Shown here: in pieces, positions 1 to 10,139 of the stretch
How the letters are laid out: each line of letters opens with the position of its first letter
How positions within the stretch are numbered: the stretch's first letter is position 1
Source of the DNA: Chromera velia
Taxonomy: Eukaryota; Sar; Chromeraceae
DNA: 42,211 nucleotides
Assembly (NCBI GenBank): GCA_018398765.1
Contig: JAHBMJ010000711.1
Coordinates: 1-42,211 of the forward strand
Direction of reading: 5' to 3'
Translations under genes and position numbers: made by a program
The notes under the pieces: generated by a model
Seen by the model: only the letters and a program-made list of their open reading frames with translations
Database searches by the model: none
Told to the model about the DNA's origin: nothing

Positions 1-295
1 TTCTAGAGGGGCTGTCAGGGGTGGTCCCTCCACACACCTCGAAGTGGACTTAACTGCATTCATATTCAGAAGACACACATATGAAGAAGAGTCCATAGAT
101 GTATCAAGCACAGAAACAGGCAGATGGGAGAAGAATTAAAGCCTTAGAAAACGAATTCAAAAGGTTTTACAATAATATAGCTGCTTTTTTCTGAATGTGC
201 ACAAGCAGAGAACACGAGGCGCGCAAGGCGTAACCCTGATGCCTAACCCGAAACGGCCCACAATAGTGCAGATTAAGAACAGAAAAAGAATATGT

Positions 296-621
296 AGCAT
301 GAATCCATACAAGATGAATGCTGTCCCAAATACCTTTTATCCAAAAAATATGTCTTTTCTGTGATGCGAAAGAAAAAAAAATCCTTTGTATTTTCACCGA
401 GGGAGAATTCAGGCCTAAATTCTCCCTCGAGTGAAACGGCTCAAAGTGCTGCACATTGAGAGCTGCCAGGAGAGAAAGAGAGCAGTTAGCATGATTTCAA
501 TCAAGATGAATGCTGTCCCAAACACCTTTCATCCAAAGTACATCTCTTTTCTATGGTACGAAGGAAAAAAAAATCCTTCGCATTTTGACCGAGGGAGAAT
601 TCAGGGCTAAATTCTCCCTCG
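296..621 (+). repeat. Two diverged direct copies, each ending in a palindrome
   Basis: The block 296-429 recurs at about 487-621. Both share the text around GATGAATGCTGTCCCAAA, then an A-rich stretch, then a palindrome. The first palindrome has arms CGAGGGAGAATT (398-409) and AATTCTCCCTCG (418-429). The second has the same arms at 590-601 and 610-621. The copies differ at many positions, so the duplication is old, but the palindrome arms are identical. No coding potential is seen. Confidence 0.8.
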
Positions 622-926
622 GTGACAATAAAAAAAAATCTTTGTCGAGGGAGCAAAAAAAAGATGACTTATTTCGGTAAAAGAAGCCAGAAAAAACACT
701 AAAAAAAATTCTCCCTCCAAAAAAATTTTTTCAGATACTCATCAAGGGAGAATTCAGCCCTGAATTCTCCCTCGGTGACAATAAAAAAAAATCTTTGTCG
801 AGGGAGCAAAAAAAAGATGACTTATTTCGGTAAAAGAAGCCAGAAAAAACACTAAAAAAAATTCTCCCTCCAAAAAAATTTTTTCAGATACTCATCAAGG
901 GAGAATTCAGCCCTGAATTCTCCCTC
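621..926 (+). repeat. 153-bp tandem duplication carrying 13-bp-arm palindromes
   Basis: A 153-bp unit starting GGTGACAATA at 621 is repeated, essentially identically, at 774-926. Each unit ends in a palindrome of arms AGGGAGAATTCAG and CTGAATTCTCCCT with a 2-nt spacer (745-757/760-772 and 898-910/913-925). The A- and T-rich filler also contains single GAGGGAG and CTCCCTC half-sites, so the same motif appears as hairpins and as isolated arms. The near-identity points to a recent duplication. Confidence 0.9.
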
Positions 927-3330
927 GTCAAATATTTTTTTCACATAATCCGAGAGGGAGAGGCGGAACACAAAGTATGAAATAGGCCTAAAAGAACAGT
1001 GCAGCTTCCACCGGCACCCTTTGCGAAGCTAGGCAATCCACTTTTTATGCCTTAACTCCCCACCAATTTCTCCCACCAACCTCTCCGAGTCTCTGGATTG
1101 TCTGTGTCCTTCCCGGCGGGCACCGGCCATCCCGGCCACTTGTGATGCCGCCGGCCCTGGCCCTGCTCCCTTGTGACGCCGCCGGCCCGGGCCAGGCCAG
1201 GCCCCGATCGCCCCCGGCTTCCTTTGCCAGTCGCGGACGTTCATTTACTCGGCCCAAACGTCTCACCGCTCCCTCCAGCTGGCGTCTCTCTGCTCCCTCT
1301 AATTTCTCCCTGTGATGCCGCCGGCCCTGGCCTAAGCCGCGGCATGGCCCAGCCCTGGGCCCGGCCCCCGCCCTTATCCCCGTCCTTGCCCCCACCTCCG
1401 TCGATGGACGTCCCCCCAGCCCCGCCAGCACTCCGGTCTGCTCACTCTCTTGATCTGCTCTGAGGCTCTCCTTCTCACTTCTTTGCCCCCTCTTCTACCT
1501 TTTGACTCCGCCGGGATCCATACATCGGGGCCGGGGCTGGTGTCAGTGTGCAGTCTCAAAGATAGAAAGCAGACCTGAATACAGGCAAACAAGCAGTACA
1601 TTCAAAGGGAGACAAACGGAAAGTAAGGACAAGCATCCTTCCCCTCCTCCCATTGCCTCTTTCCAGGTTGCCATAAGTTCTCTTCTTTCTTTCTGGACCG
1701 TACCTACTGGATGCCTTTAACTATCTTTCACTAATTTTTACTGACAGGCACGGATACAAAACGATGCGACTGACAGGGACCGAATGAAAACAAACCACTG
1801 ACCCAGAGAGATGGTCGTCACACCGTGATGGAGCCCCAAGTGCTGCTCTTCAGCACGATCAAAAGAACGAAACCTGCATTCAATCCTAGATTCAATCACA
1901 TCCTCAAGAAGCAACAAAGCCAAAAACGACGGTTCAAGGCAAACATCTGCTTAACAGTGCATCATGCACTGACCCACACAGAGAGACAGAACTGCAGACT
2001 CACCAAAAGAATGTCGAAAGCAACCCCAGCTCCTCAGCAAAGGCAAAAGGTGGTCCCAGATCCTGCGTGCAACCACCGAACAAGAAAAGGATGAAATTGC
2101 ATGGGAGGGTCTGAGGTGCATCATGCTCTGACCTGATAGAATGGCTTGCAAGCAGTGAGACAAACAAGCTCAGCCTGATAAACTTACCGGAGAGCACGCG
2201 AGGGAGCACCAAACCCTGCATCCATGCAGCCAGAGTGAAAAGAAGGATGGGTGAATAGAGGAACCCACGTGGATCATTCCCTGACATGAGTTGACCGACT
2301 GAAGCCACGTTATACCCAGAGATGCCCAACCCCTAACTGACCAAAGAGACGAGACGAACGCAACTCTTTCCGCACACCAGAGGCAAGCAAGAGCTCCAAA
2401 CTCCTGCATCCATACCGTATGAAAAGGAAGGAAAAAGGGTAAACAGATACATCAACCCAGGTCTTTCTAACATAACAATTAAAACCCGTTGCCCATACAA
2501 AGTGTTGTTTAAAAGGAGACGGCAAAGCTCAGCCTACCTCAAAAGTGCAGCCACACTACAGCACCGGCGCACGATCCCCAGCGACAGGCCCACAACAAGT
2601 ACACTCTACAGAAAATCTGCATAGCAACGTGGAGCTATAACTGAAAGGAATGAAGCGGGATCTTTTAATTTCTTCCTTGCTTTCTGACAGATGCCTCGGC
2701 CTGTAAAAGCATATAATCGGATTTCTACCGTACAGCCGAATATTCGGATTGGGATACGTGCATCAGTCAAGCGTGGGCCGGTTGGGGCAGGCCGCGGCAC
2801 AGACGCACGTACGTACGGCGCGGCACTGCATGCCACGCGCGGCATGCACGCAGACCCGCCGGCCCGGCCTGCCACTGTGCTACAACACTTCCAACCTTCA
2901 CTCTCATATACTCCGAGCTCTAATTTAAAACCTTTAAAAACAATAAAAGAATCGCTAAAGATACACTTAAACGATTTTGAATATGTTTAAACTAGTTTAA
3001 ACTGTTTGTATATTTAAAAAAATTTTGGAGTCGGAATTAGTGTTGGAGTCGGTCTAGTCCTGTTTTTACATGGACTCACGGAACTGCAGACTCACCGGAA
3101 GAATGGCGAAAGCAACCCCAGCTCCTCAGCAAAGCCGCCTTAATTCCAGTGCTCCCCGCCGCCGCCTTAATTGCATGTATGACAGGCGCGTGCGTTGACG
3201 CACGAAACACGCACGCCGCGCGGTCAAATACAATATATTTTTTTCTCTCACTAAACCTAATTAATTTAAAAACAGGAAATCGTACTGTTTGATCGCTTAA
3301 AACTCTTTGTTTTAAGCTTTTAAATATTGT
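927..3330. other. Non-coding stretch with a dispersed 54-bp repeat pair
   Basis: I see no gene here. Bases 1020-1560 are GC-rich and repeat the phrase TGATGCCGCCGGCCCTGGCC (about 1143, a variant near 1172, and 1314). A 54-bp segment at 1989-2042 recurs at 3081-3134 with about three mismatches in the same orientation. Bases 2760-2880 are GC-rich with GCATGC palindromes. After 2890 the sequence is AT-rich. Open frames here are short and show no recognisable domain. Confidence 0.6.
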
Positions 3331-3399
3331 TTACTGCCCAAAAAAGCTTGAGAGGTATGGTTGTTTTGGAGACCGTTTTACTGTTGGAGACCGTTCGGG

Positions 3400-4123
3400 A
3401 TAGATTTGTCTTACACGGGGGAGATCATTTATGTATAGAAGAAAAAGAATAGGCGAGAGGGCATCTCCTTGCTTCACTCTAGCGCCCTCCCGAAAACGTA
3501 GAGAGTCCCCGTTAACCTTGCCCCATACTTCTCTGTATATTTTACAGATTATGCAGATATCTGCCTCACTCACGCCCTCATTTCTCAGTTTTTGAATTAA
3601 CTTTGCTCTCGACACAGTGTCAAACGGCCAACAGAGCCTTTCTTTTCTTTTTGCACGAAAAGACAACAGAGGTAAGAGCACTAACCCTCTCCCTTATTCC
3701 CATCCCTTCACGGAACCCCAGCTGTCTGAAGTCAAGACGGACCTGGGAACGTATACGGCAGTCCATCAGGAGGCCAAAAAGTTTTGCAAAAGGGTTCACA
3801 ACATGGATTGGTCTCCATTCGTTGGGAGAGGGGGAAGCAGGGCCTTTCGGAACTGGGTAAATACGCAAAACATTCCATGAAGGAGGCCAACAAGCATGAA
3901 TATACATCAGGTTAAATAAAACAAAAAGTAAAAAGCGGGAGAGGGCAGATTCGGCAAAGTAGAGATCTAGCTGTGCAGGAGAGATGCCTTTAAGGCCAGC
4001 AGCTTTCTTCTTGTTCATTTTCTTCAGATGAGAAGAGATCTGATAAAAAAAGAAGGGCAGAGCAGAGGGGTGGAAAGGAGGAGGGGCAGGGAGATGGACC
4101 GAAGGGAGAGGCTCCTCGTTCAA
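3400..4123 (-). pseudogene. Reverse transcriptase, front half (RT motifs up to B)
   Basis: The minus-strand frame at 4123-3620 shows LINE reverse-transcriptase blocks: AAGLKGISP, then PPSW...YPVPKG, then NEWRPIHVVNPFAKLF, then QLGFREGMG. The continuation at about 3660-3400 lies in the +1 frame and has PFDTVSRAKLIQKLRNEG (end of motif A) and QGDALSPILFLLYINDL (motif B). At the join, the segment holding the first catalytic Asp of motif A appears deleted together with the frame change. The FADD motif C is missing. The protein would have copied the element RNA at the nicked target, but this copy cannot be active. Confidence 0.88.
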
Positions 4124-4869
4124 ATCTTCAAAAACACCCGCCCAATGGTTTGAAAATGCGTGGGGGGATGGGCATGATGCACCACTAGCCGATGAGGCGG
4201 CTTTCTTCTTCCTTTTTCAAAGGGATAGAAGATCCTTGAGGAGTTCTTCTTGAACCCTCTGTGCTTTTTTCTTCTTCCAAGCAGCCTGTTAGCGTTTAAA
4301 AACGCTATGGCGGACCCGGAGTAGTCTCTGAAGGCGATCGAATTCCAACCTTCTCCCACCCACATCTCTCACCAACTTTCAAACGCGGTTCGCCTCCCTC
4401 ACTTCCTTTTGCATGGACTTGCATTCTTTATCAAACCAAGCCTCTTTCGTTCTATGCTTAACCCCCGACCCAAACCCTGCTCCATCCTTTTTTAGTTTCA
4501 CAGGCCCAACGAGCAGTTAAGACCACTCCTGGACAAATCTGAGGAGGCAAGCGCGACTGTCCTTAGCCCCCCCTTGCGGGGGAAAGAGGGGATCAGGCGA
4601 GTCAGAGGGGTTAGAAGAGAAAGGGCGTGGGGATTTGGGAGGGGGAGGAGGGATAGGTGGCTCTACAAAAGGCTCAATCTGGTTGTAATATTCCCACAGA
4701 CCCGGCCAGCGCTGTTCTGCGAAACTTTTGACTGCAACTGCTAACGGTGCAAGCTCTTTATCTAATATGGGGGTAGATCGGTTAGAACAGAAGAGCGAAG
4801 GGCATTCAGAGAGGTTCTGGTGGGGTGGAAGGGCATTTTCTTGCTCTGGTTCGATTGGAGGGGGGTAGA

Positions 4870-6403
4870 GGGAAAAAGAGATAGATGCGTGGTCAAGGGA
4901 GGCAATGCCATCAAATTCAACCTTTCAATCAGCGATCTTCTTAACAACAGAGGGGTCAGTCAACACATAATCTATGACGGAGGTAGGCTTTGACATCCGC
5001 GACTGTCTGGAGTAATGCGTACAGAGACCAGAGAAGTCAAACTCTTTTCCACCCACCTTTCCTTTCAATCCGTTCAGGGGGATAAGGTTCGAGTTGCTGC
5101 AGAGCTGAATAAAATTCTTTTCGCAGGGCTTGATTTCTTGTATGCATTCAGAGGACCATTCGAACAACGGTCTGTCTGCTTCAGTTTCGGGCCCCTCCCC
5201 CACAACACCACCATTTCCATTGCCTCCCCCCTCAAAAGGCTCCTCACTGCTACCAGACTCATTGGGCGGAAGGAGGAGATCTGTATGGGACCAGAAAAGA
5301 TTCTCAGGTAAAAGGGAGCCTGTATGCGTATTGCAGTCCCCAACCACAACTCTATCGACGTCCAGAGGGACCCCCCTAAAAAGGTTACTCAAATGGTCAG
5401 AGACCTTGCTGTCTCTATGATCTGACCAGGAGCCAAGCAGCTAGACGCCAAAGATGTGAACCCTTCTAAAACCCCCCAACAAAACTTTTGTTTCCACTAT
5501 ACTGGGGCTGACCAGCGAGATTTCAAGTTTTAATTCGCTCTATTTTTCTTCTTGAACTAACACACAAACTCCCCCAGTTTTCAATTCCCTGTCATGCGCT
5601 GCCTTATGCGTGCCCAACTGCCGCCGGTACCATTTTCTGTGACTGAAATTCTTTCCCATCCACCCCTCATATGAAACGTCCCTCATGACCTCTGACGTCT
5701 CTATCAAGATCACAATATCGCAATCAATGTCACTCAGCCAACGAGTGAGGGAACCATCCTCTTCCCTGGCCTTCAGGCTGGCAACATTCAGGATAACAAT
5801 CTTTACTCTCCCATCCCGGGCCCTAATTGTGGCCAAAACCTTCCTTTCTGCCACCTTCCTTCTCTCTCTCCAAAAAGCTCTTCTCAACTCTTCCGAATGC
5901 TTCAAATTGTCTGCCGACTCCCACGAATGCGAAAAAGCAGGGCCCCAATCTACATAATACTCCCTCTGCTCCCCTTTATTGATGCAGGTGTCTAACACCT
6001 GCACTACCTCCCACTCCGTCTCTGAAGCAACCGAGCCCTCTGCTTCCCCTGGCTGATCTGGCTGAGACTCTCGGGACGTGACGCCTGCCCTCTTACTTTC
6101 TCTTCTTTTCTCCTCCCTTCCTTTTCTATAATTCTTCCTCTCTACCCCAGATAAAAGAGACAGATCCAAGCAAAAAGACTCTGGAGAGGCTTGGCTGCAG
6201 GGGGGGGGAGAAGACAAAAAGTCAGGCACGATATCACAGGCAGGAGGGGAGACAGTTGAGTCGGAAAGGGAGGAGAGGGACTTGCCTGCAGTTACATCCG
6301 TGATCATCATGCTCGAGTATGCCGTCTCCCCATCCTGGACCAACGCATCCTCAGATAAAATATTATATCTCTCTCTCCCTTTACTTTTCTCTCCGTCCCC
6401 CAA
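4870..6403 (-). pseudogene. ORF2 N-terminal half: chromodomain plus APE endonuclease
   Basis: Residues are numbered from 6403 downward. Residues 1-128 are polar and Ser/Pro-rich. Residues 130-178 (about 6016-5870) fit a chromodomain: V-x-x-VLD, K-G-x, EYYVDW, then SWESADNL and EEL. The aromatic-cage positions hold W, W and probably F. From residue 199 comes an exonuclease-endonuclease-phosphatase fold with LNVASL (Asn) and LIETSEV (Glu). In the same frame follow GDCNTHTG (GDFN motif), SVIDYVL and, past a stop, SLDHASI (SDH motif). Three in-frame stops lie near 5540, 5437 and 4925. The family's endonuclease nicks target DNA to prime reverse transcription; the chromodomain presumably bound a modified histone. 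In-frame continuity across all stops makes a pseudogene much likelier than three genes. No intron boundaries are evident. Confidence 0.8.
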
Positions 6404-6580
6404 TTTGCTACCTGAGGCCTGCCTGTTCGACTGCTGCTCCCCCCTTCCACATTCTCTCTGCAGGGGGGGTAGGAAGGAAAAAACAGAACGAGAACGGATG
6501 GGCGGAGGGAGAGGGAGAGAGGAAGCTGAGGAGAAGAAAGAAGGACCATGAGGAACACCGTAACTTGGTCTGCAGGCCGC

Positions 6581-8120
6581 TTAAACAACAGACAGAGAGG
6601 ACAGGGAGGAGCAAAAAGGAGAGGGTGCCACTGGAGGTGGAGTGAGGAGAAATAGAAGTGAGGCAGGTGGAGAAGGAGCAGGAACAGCAAAGTTGAGAGG
6701 CGGTGGCTCGTCCGGGAGAATGGAAGGGAAGACTAGACAGAAAAGGGAAGAAGGAGAAAGGAAGGGAAAAACGTGCAAAGGAGAACTTGAGTGCCCCCAA
6801 CCGCCTGGCCTCTTACCACCCCCCCTTTCCCATTCCTTAGCTTCCCCTTCAGAATCTTTTCCCATGCCAGAACCGGGGGCGGAGTAGGAAAAAGAGCGAG
6901 TTGAAGAAGATGGGGGTGAGGATGGAGGGAAGAGGTGCGAAAGTAGGAGAGGAGTGCGAAAAGAGGCCTGCCTGTTTGTCTTCTTTCCCCCATTTGCGCA
7001 TCCTCCTTCCCAGTCAACAGGCATAGGAAGGAAGGAGTCCACACCATCAACATAAGAACAAATATACATACCATAAATCTGAGGAGGAGGAGGAGGAGGA
7101 GGTTCAGGAGGGGGACGAGGAGCCTCCGGGGAAGGAGGCAGGGGGGGAAGTGGCGGAGGGAGCAGAAAATGAGATGGGGAAGGGGAAAGCAACGGAGGCG
7201 AGCAGAGGGTTAGGGCGGGGGGTTGAACGGAACCAGGACAAGAATCTATGAATATAAAAAAAGGGGGGGGAATAACAGATGAGGACCGACCAAAAGTGAA
7301 CTGAAAGGCAACAGGGCTAGGCAACAGGGAGAGAGAGGCACGGAGGAATACATAGAAAGGATGTATCATTCAGCATACACGTACGGTATATAGGGGGGGG
7401 GGGAAGNGGGGAAGAAGCGGGAGAGAGCGAGCTGGAGAGGGTGTGGTGGAGGAAGGAAAAGAACATGAATCTGAAGACGAAGAAGAGATGGTAGGGAAAG
7501 GACCCGGGCCAGATTGAGAGAAAAGGGGAGGAAGAGGGGGAGGAAGAAGCCAAACATTCTATATTCAGTGCACCGTCAGAACTCACCTGTCCCTGTGCCC
7601 TTCTCAATTCTCTTCTTGCTTCTTTTTTTCTGTCTTTTACCCGTCTATTCCTCCTTGCTGCCTTTTTCCTTGTCATCTCACTTTTGAATCCCAGACCGTC
7701 CCAACCACTCATCGGGATGAAGCCAGGGAGGGGAATCACAGAGGAGAGCGGAATGCATTCCTTGACTGGAGAATGAAGAAGAAGAGGGGAAAGGAGAGAA
7801 GGTAAGCCATCCTAAACCAGACGAGAGCTCCATGCGGGAGGGCAGGAGCTAAGTAGGGGAAGAGACGATGGATGGAGAAAAACGTGAGGAGAAGACTGAG
7901 TAGACTGGCTACTCACGTTGGTGTTCCTATCTTCTTCTTCTTCCTCCTCCAGCACAGACCATCTGTTTCTGCATACCACCCCAGCGGGTAGAGATACATC
8001 TACAGGTGAAGGGAGCAAAAGGGCCGCAAGCCCAGTACAGGGAGCAAGCATGTGAGTGGTCAGGTTATCAGAAAAAATGAGGGAGGAAGAAGTGAGTGGA
8101 GGGGTTTTCGGAGGAGTCAA
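6581..8120 (-). pseudogene. Possible upstream ORF (ORF1 or ORF2 leader) of the LINE
   Basis: Upstream of the chromodomain ORF, on the same strand, lie long open frames. One at 7369-6581 shares the ORF2 frame and is extremely Pro/Ser-rich (PPPEPPPPPPP). Another at 7739-7317 begins with a strongly basic stretch (TRKKAARRNRRVKDRKK). Its frame extends upstream through one stop to 8120. A basic, low-complexity ORF ahead of an APE-RT ORF is what a nucleic-acid-binding ORF1 would look like, but no zinc knuckle, RRM or coiled coil is visible. A G-run with an undetermined base near 7407 makes frames here unreliable. Membership of the element is inferred from strand and adjacency only. Confidence 0.35.
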
Positions 8121-10139
8121 GGTGGAAAAGCTGGCGTCAGGAGATTATAAAAAAACGGAGTGATGCAAAAGGGAGGAAAGAGGAGGGGCTGAAGGGATTG
8201 GTATGTCAAAGGGGTCAAAGAGTGGAGCTGTCTTGCCGAGAAGATTCGCACACTCATGGTGAGAAGGAGAAGAGGAGAAACGTCTGTTCATGGGGTGACC
8301 GACACACCTAGACTGCGCGCCCTCCGCTCCTTCCTGTTTTCTTGTGGGGGGGGCACGGTGTCCAATCTTTTTACTCATCCACAAAAACGATGGTTGCAAC
8401 GCGTTGGTCTCAAGGTGCGCGGGACGTTCTTGTGAAGGAGGGGGGATTGGCGGATGGAGACGGGCGACGGAGGACCAGCGGCGAGAGACGGGGCACTATA
8501 GAGGGACTCGCATAGACGGGGAGAGGGGAGTGGTGTCCCTCTGCTTCTTCTGATTACTTTCCCCCATTTTGGGGGGGGGGGATTTGCTTGTAATTTATTG
8601 CTGCTAGGGGGGGCGAGCCCCCTCGTTCCCTTCCTCCGGACCCCCCATGGCTTTCAACCCCCTACGTTCCCTAGTGGGGCTGATACCATTGAATCGCCGA
8701 AGCTTCTCTTCATTCAGAGCCTCCCCGTAAGAAGCAGAGTCGATGGACATTTTTCAGTGACTCTCACCTAGCTGCCCTACCCTCAGGCTGCCAGTCTGGC
8801 CTCCCTCCACTACTAGTATACCCCCTCCGGATTGCTGCTGCTTAGAGAGGCCTACGAAGGATCCGGGGCTCCCCTGCCCCTGCTGCTGCTGAAGAGGGCC
8901 CCCGCTCCACCCCCTCCCGGCTCTGTCTGTAGGGAAAGGATGGGAGCCAAAGAGAAGGCCCTGCCCCACTTTATTTCCCTCACCTCCCTGAAGCTTTTGA
9001 TGGTGCTTGTGTAGCACCTTTGCAGTGCTTGGGGTGCGTATACATAAAATCATGATATCACTTAGTATGATTATATTTCATACCTGTAAGAATCGCATCC
9101 TTGCAACTTAGGTTAATAACCTAGGTTAGTAACCTAACCCAGGTTTTTCAAGGTTAGGTTAGGTTAGGTTAAAACCTAATTGGATACCCTGGCTACGTCA
9201 CGGCTTGCATTCCTGTTAATTCCTGTGATGTATATATCTAGATATACAGTCATATTTGAACCTAGCATTGTACTATAAGTATTATATTAAATGCTACATG
9301 TGGCTGTTTAAATAACTTTTAATTTACTAGTACATTCTACAAAATGAATCGATCGATATGATTTAATTTGATCTAAAATTTGATAATTACTAGGCGCCGC
9401 ACATAGAAAAAAAAAAAGAAGAAAAAAAGTTTGGAAGGCCTGGTTTTTTCTTCTTCTTTTTTTTTTTTTTTATTTCAAGTGCCTCCAAAAGGAAAAGAAT
9501 CACTTTCGACTCTGAAACTTACTTTTCCACATAAAATATGAACTTTAGTAGTAATTGTTGACAAAAAAAAAAAAGTTGAGGACACCTAATTTTTTCTTTC
9601 TTTTTTTTTATGTGCAGCGCCTAGGATGATTAATGAATTGCAAAACTGCCGTTACCCCAGCCGTTACGTACCCTTTAGTATGAGTCCCCGACTGTGTGAC
9701 CCCTATAGTTTTGTTAAGGTGTGTTTTTATTTAGTATCTTAAAGTCGCTTTTATAATAACTAAAACGGGGGGCCTGGGAGGGCAGAGCCCCCCAGCCTGA
9801 TCGAGAGCACAAATTTGAGGTTAAAACTAGAACCCTGATTAACATTTAAGTATAGTTTTACATCGAAGCGGCTCTCTGAGATACTGAAGCTGGGACTGAA
9901 GTCATATTCCATGTCATGCATGTTCCGGATTATGATGCGAGGGTTAATTGAGGCAGTAGACTGAGTACAGTTTTCTTGAGAGGCTATATGCCAGTGGGAA
10001 GGACCAACGAATGTCAGCTTTAATTTCTACATTGAATCTACAAACAAGAACTCAAGTCTATACTCAAGTCTGTCAGATTATCCGAGAAAGTGAAAAGAGT
10101 TCCGACATGTGAAAAATCATATCAGTATATGTCACTCAA
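8121..10139. other. Non-coding stretch between LINE and GGT-like gene
   Basis: No gene is supported. Bases 8560-8650 hold runs of G. At 9149-9173 there is a short run of TTAGG-like units (GGTTAGGTTAGGTTAGG), preceded by TTAGGTTAATAACCTAGGTTAG. It is too short to be more than an interstitial telomere-like repeat. The foldback element at 9391-9623 is annotated separately. The remainder is AT-rich. Confidence 0.6.
9391..9623. mobile_element. MITE-like foldback element with TA ends
   Basis: The left end TA-GGCGCCGCACATA (9391-9405) is matched in inverted orientation by TATGTGCAGCGCC-TA (9609-9623), with one mismatch in 13. The homology continues inward through A-rich and T-rich arms, giving inverted repeats of nearly 40 bp. 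The flanking TA could be the target duplication used by Tc1/mariner-type transposons. With no coding capacity and about 233 bp of length, it fits a non-autonomous MITE. Class assignment is inference, because it rests on one copy. Confidence 0.7.

Larger units (their letters stand above)
3331..6420 (-). mobile_element. Non-LTR (LINE-type) retrotransposon fragment 1, decayed
   Basis: Read on the minus strand, the region encodes in order a chromodomain, an APE-type endonuclease and the front half of a reverse transcriptase. That is the ORF2 layout of an APE-class non-LTR element with an added chromodomain. The frame beginning at 6403 is shared by the endonuclease pieces down to about 4870 and by the RT piece at 4123-3620, so decay is mostly point stops. 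One frameshift and small deletion lies near 3620-3670. The copy ends shortly after RT motif B (about 3400), so the catalytic FADD motif, thumb and C-terminal knuckle are absent. Losing the 3' side is unusual for LINEs, which normally lose the 5' side, and suggests a later deletion or rearrangement. A second fragment (34698-36200) carries the missing back half of this type of protein. Confidence 0.9.

Noticed and set aside
1029..1463. GC-rich open frames (71-128 codons) on both strands
   Set aside because: Pro/Arg/Gly-rich composition follows GC content, frames overlap each other, and no motif or splice structure is seen.
9149..9173. Telomere-like TTAGG repeats
   Set aside because: Only about three units; not a telomere or chromosome end. 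At most an interstitial remnant.
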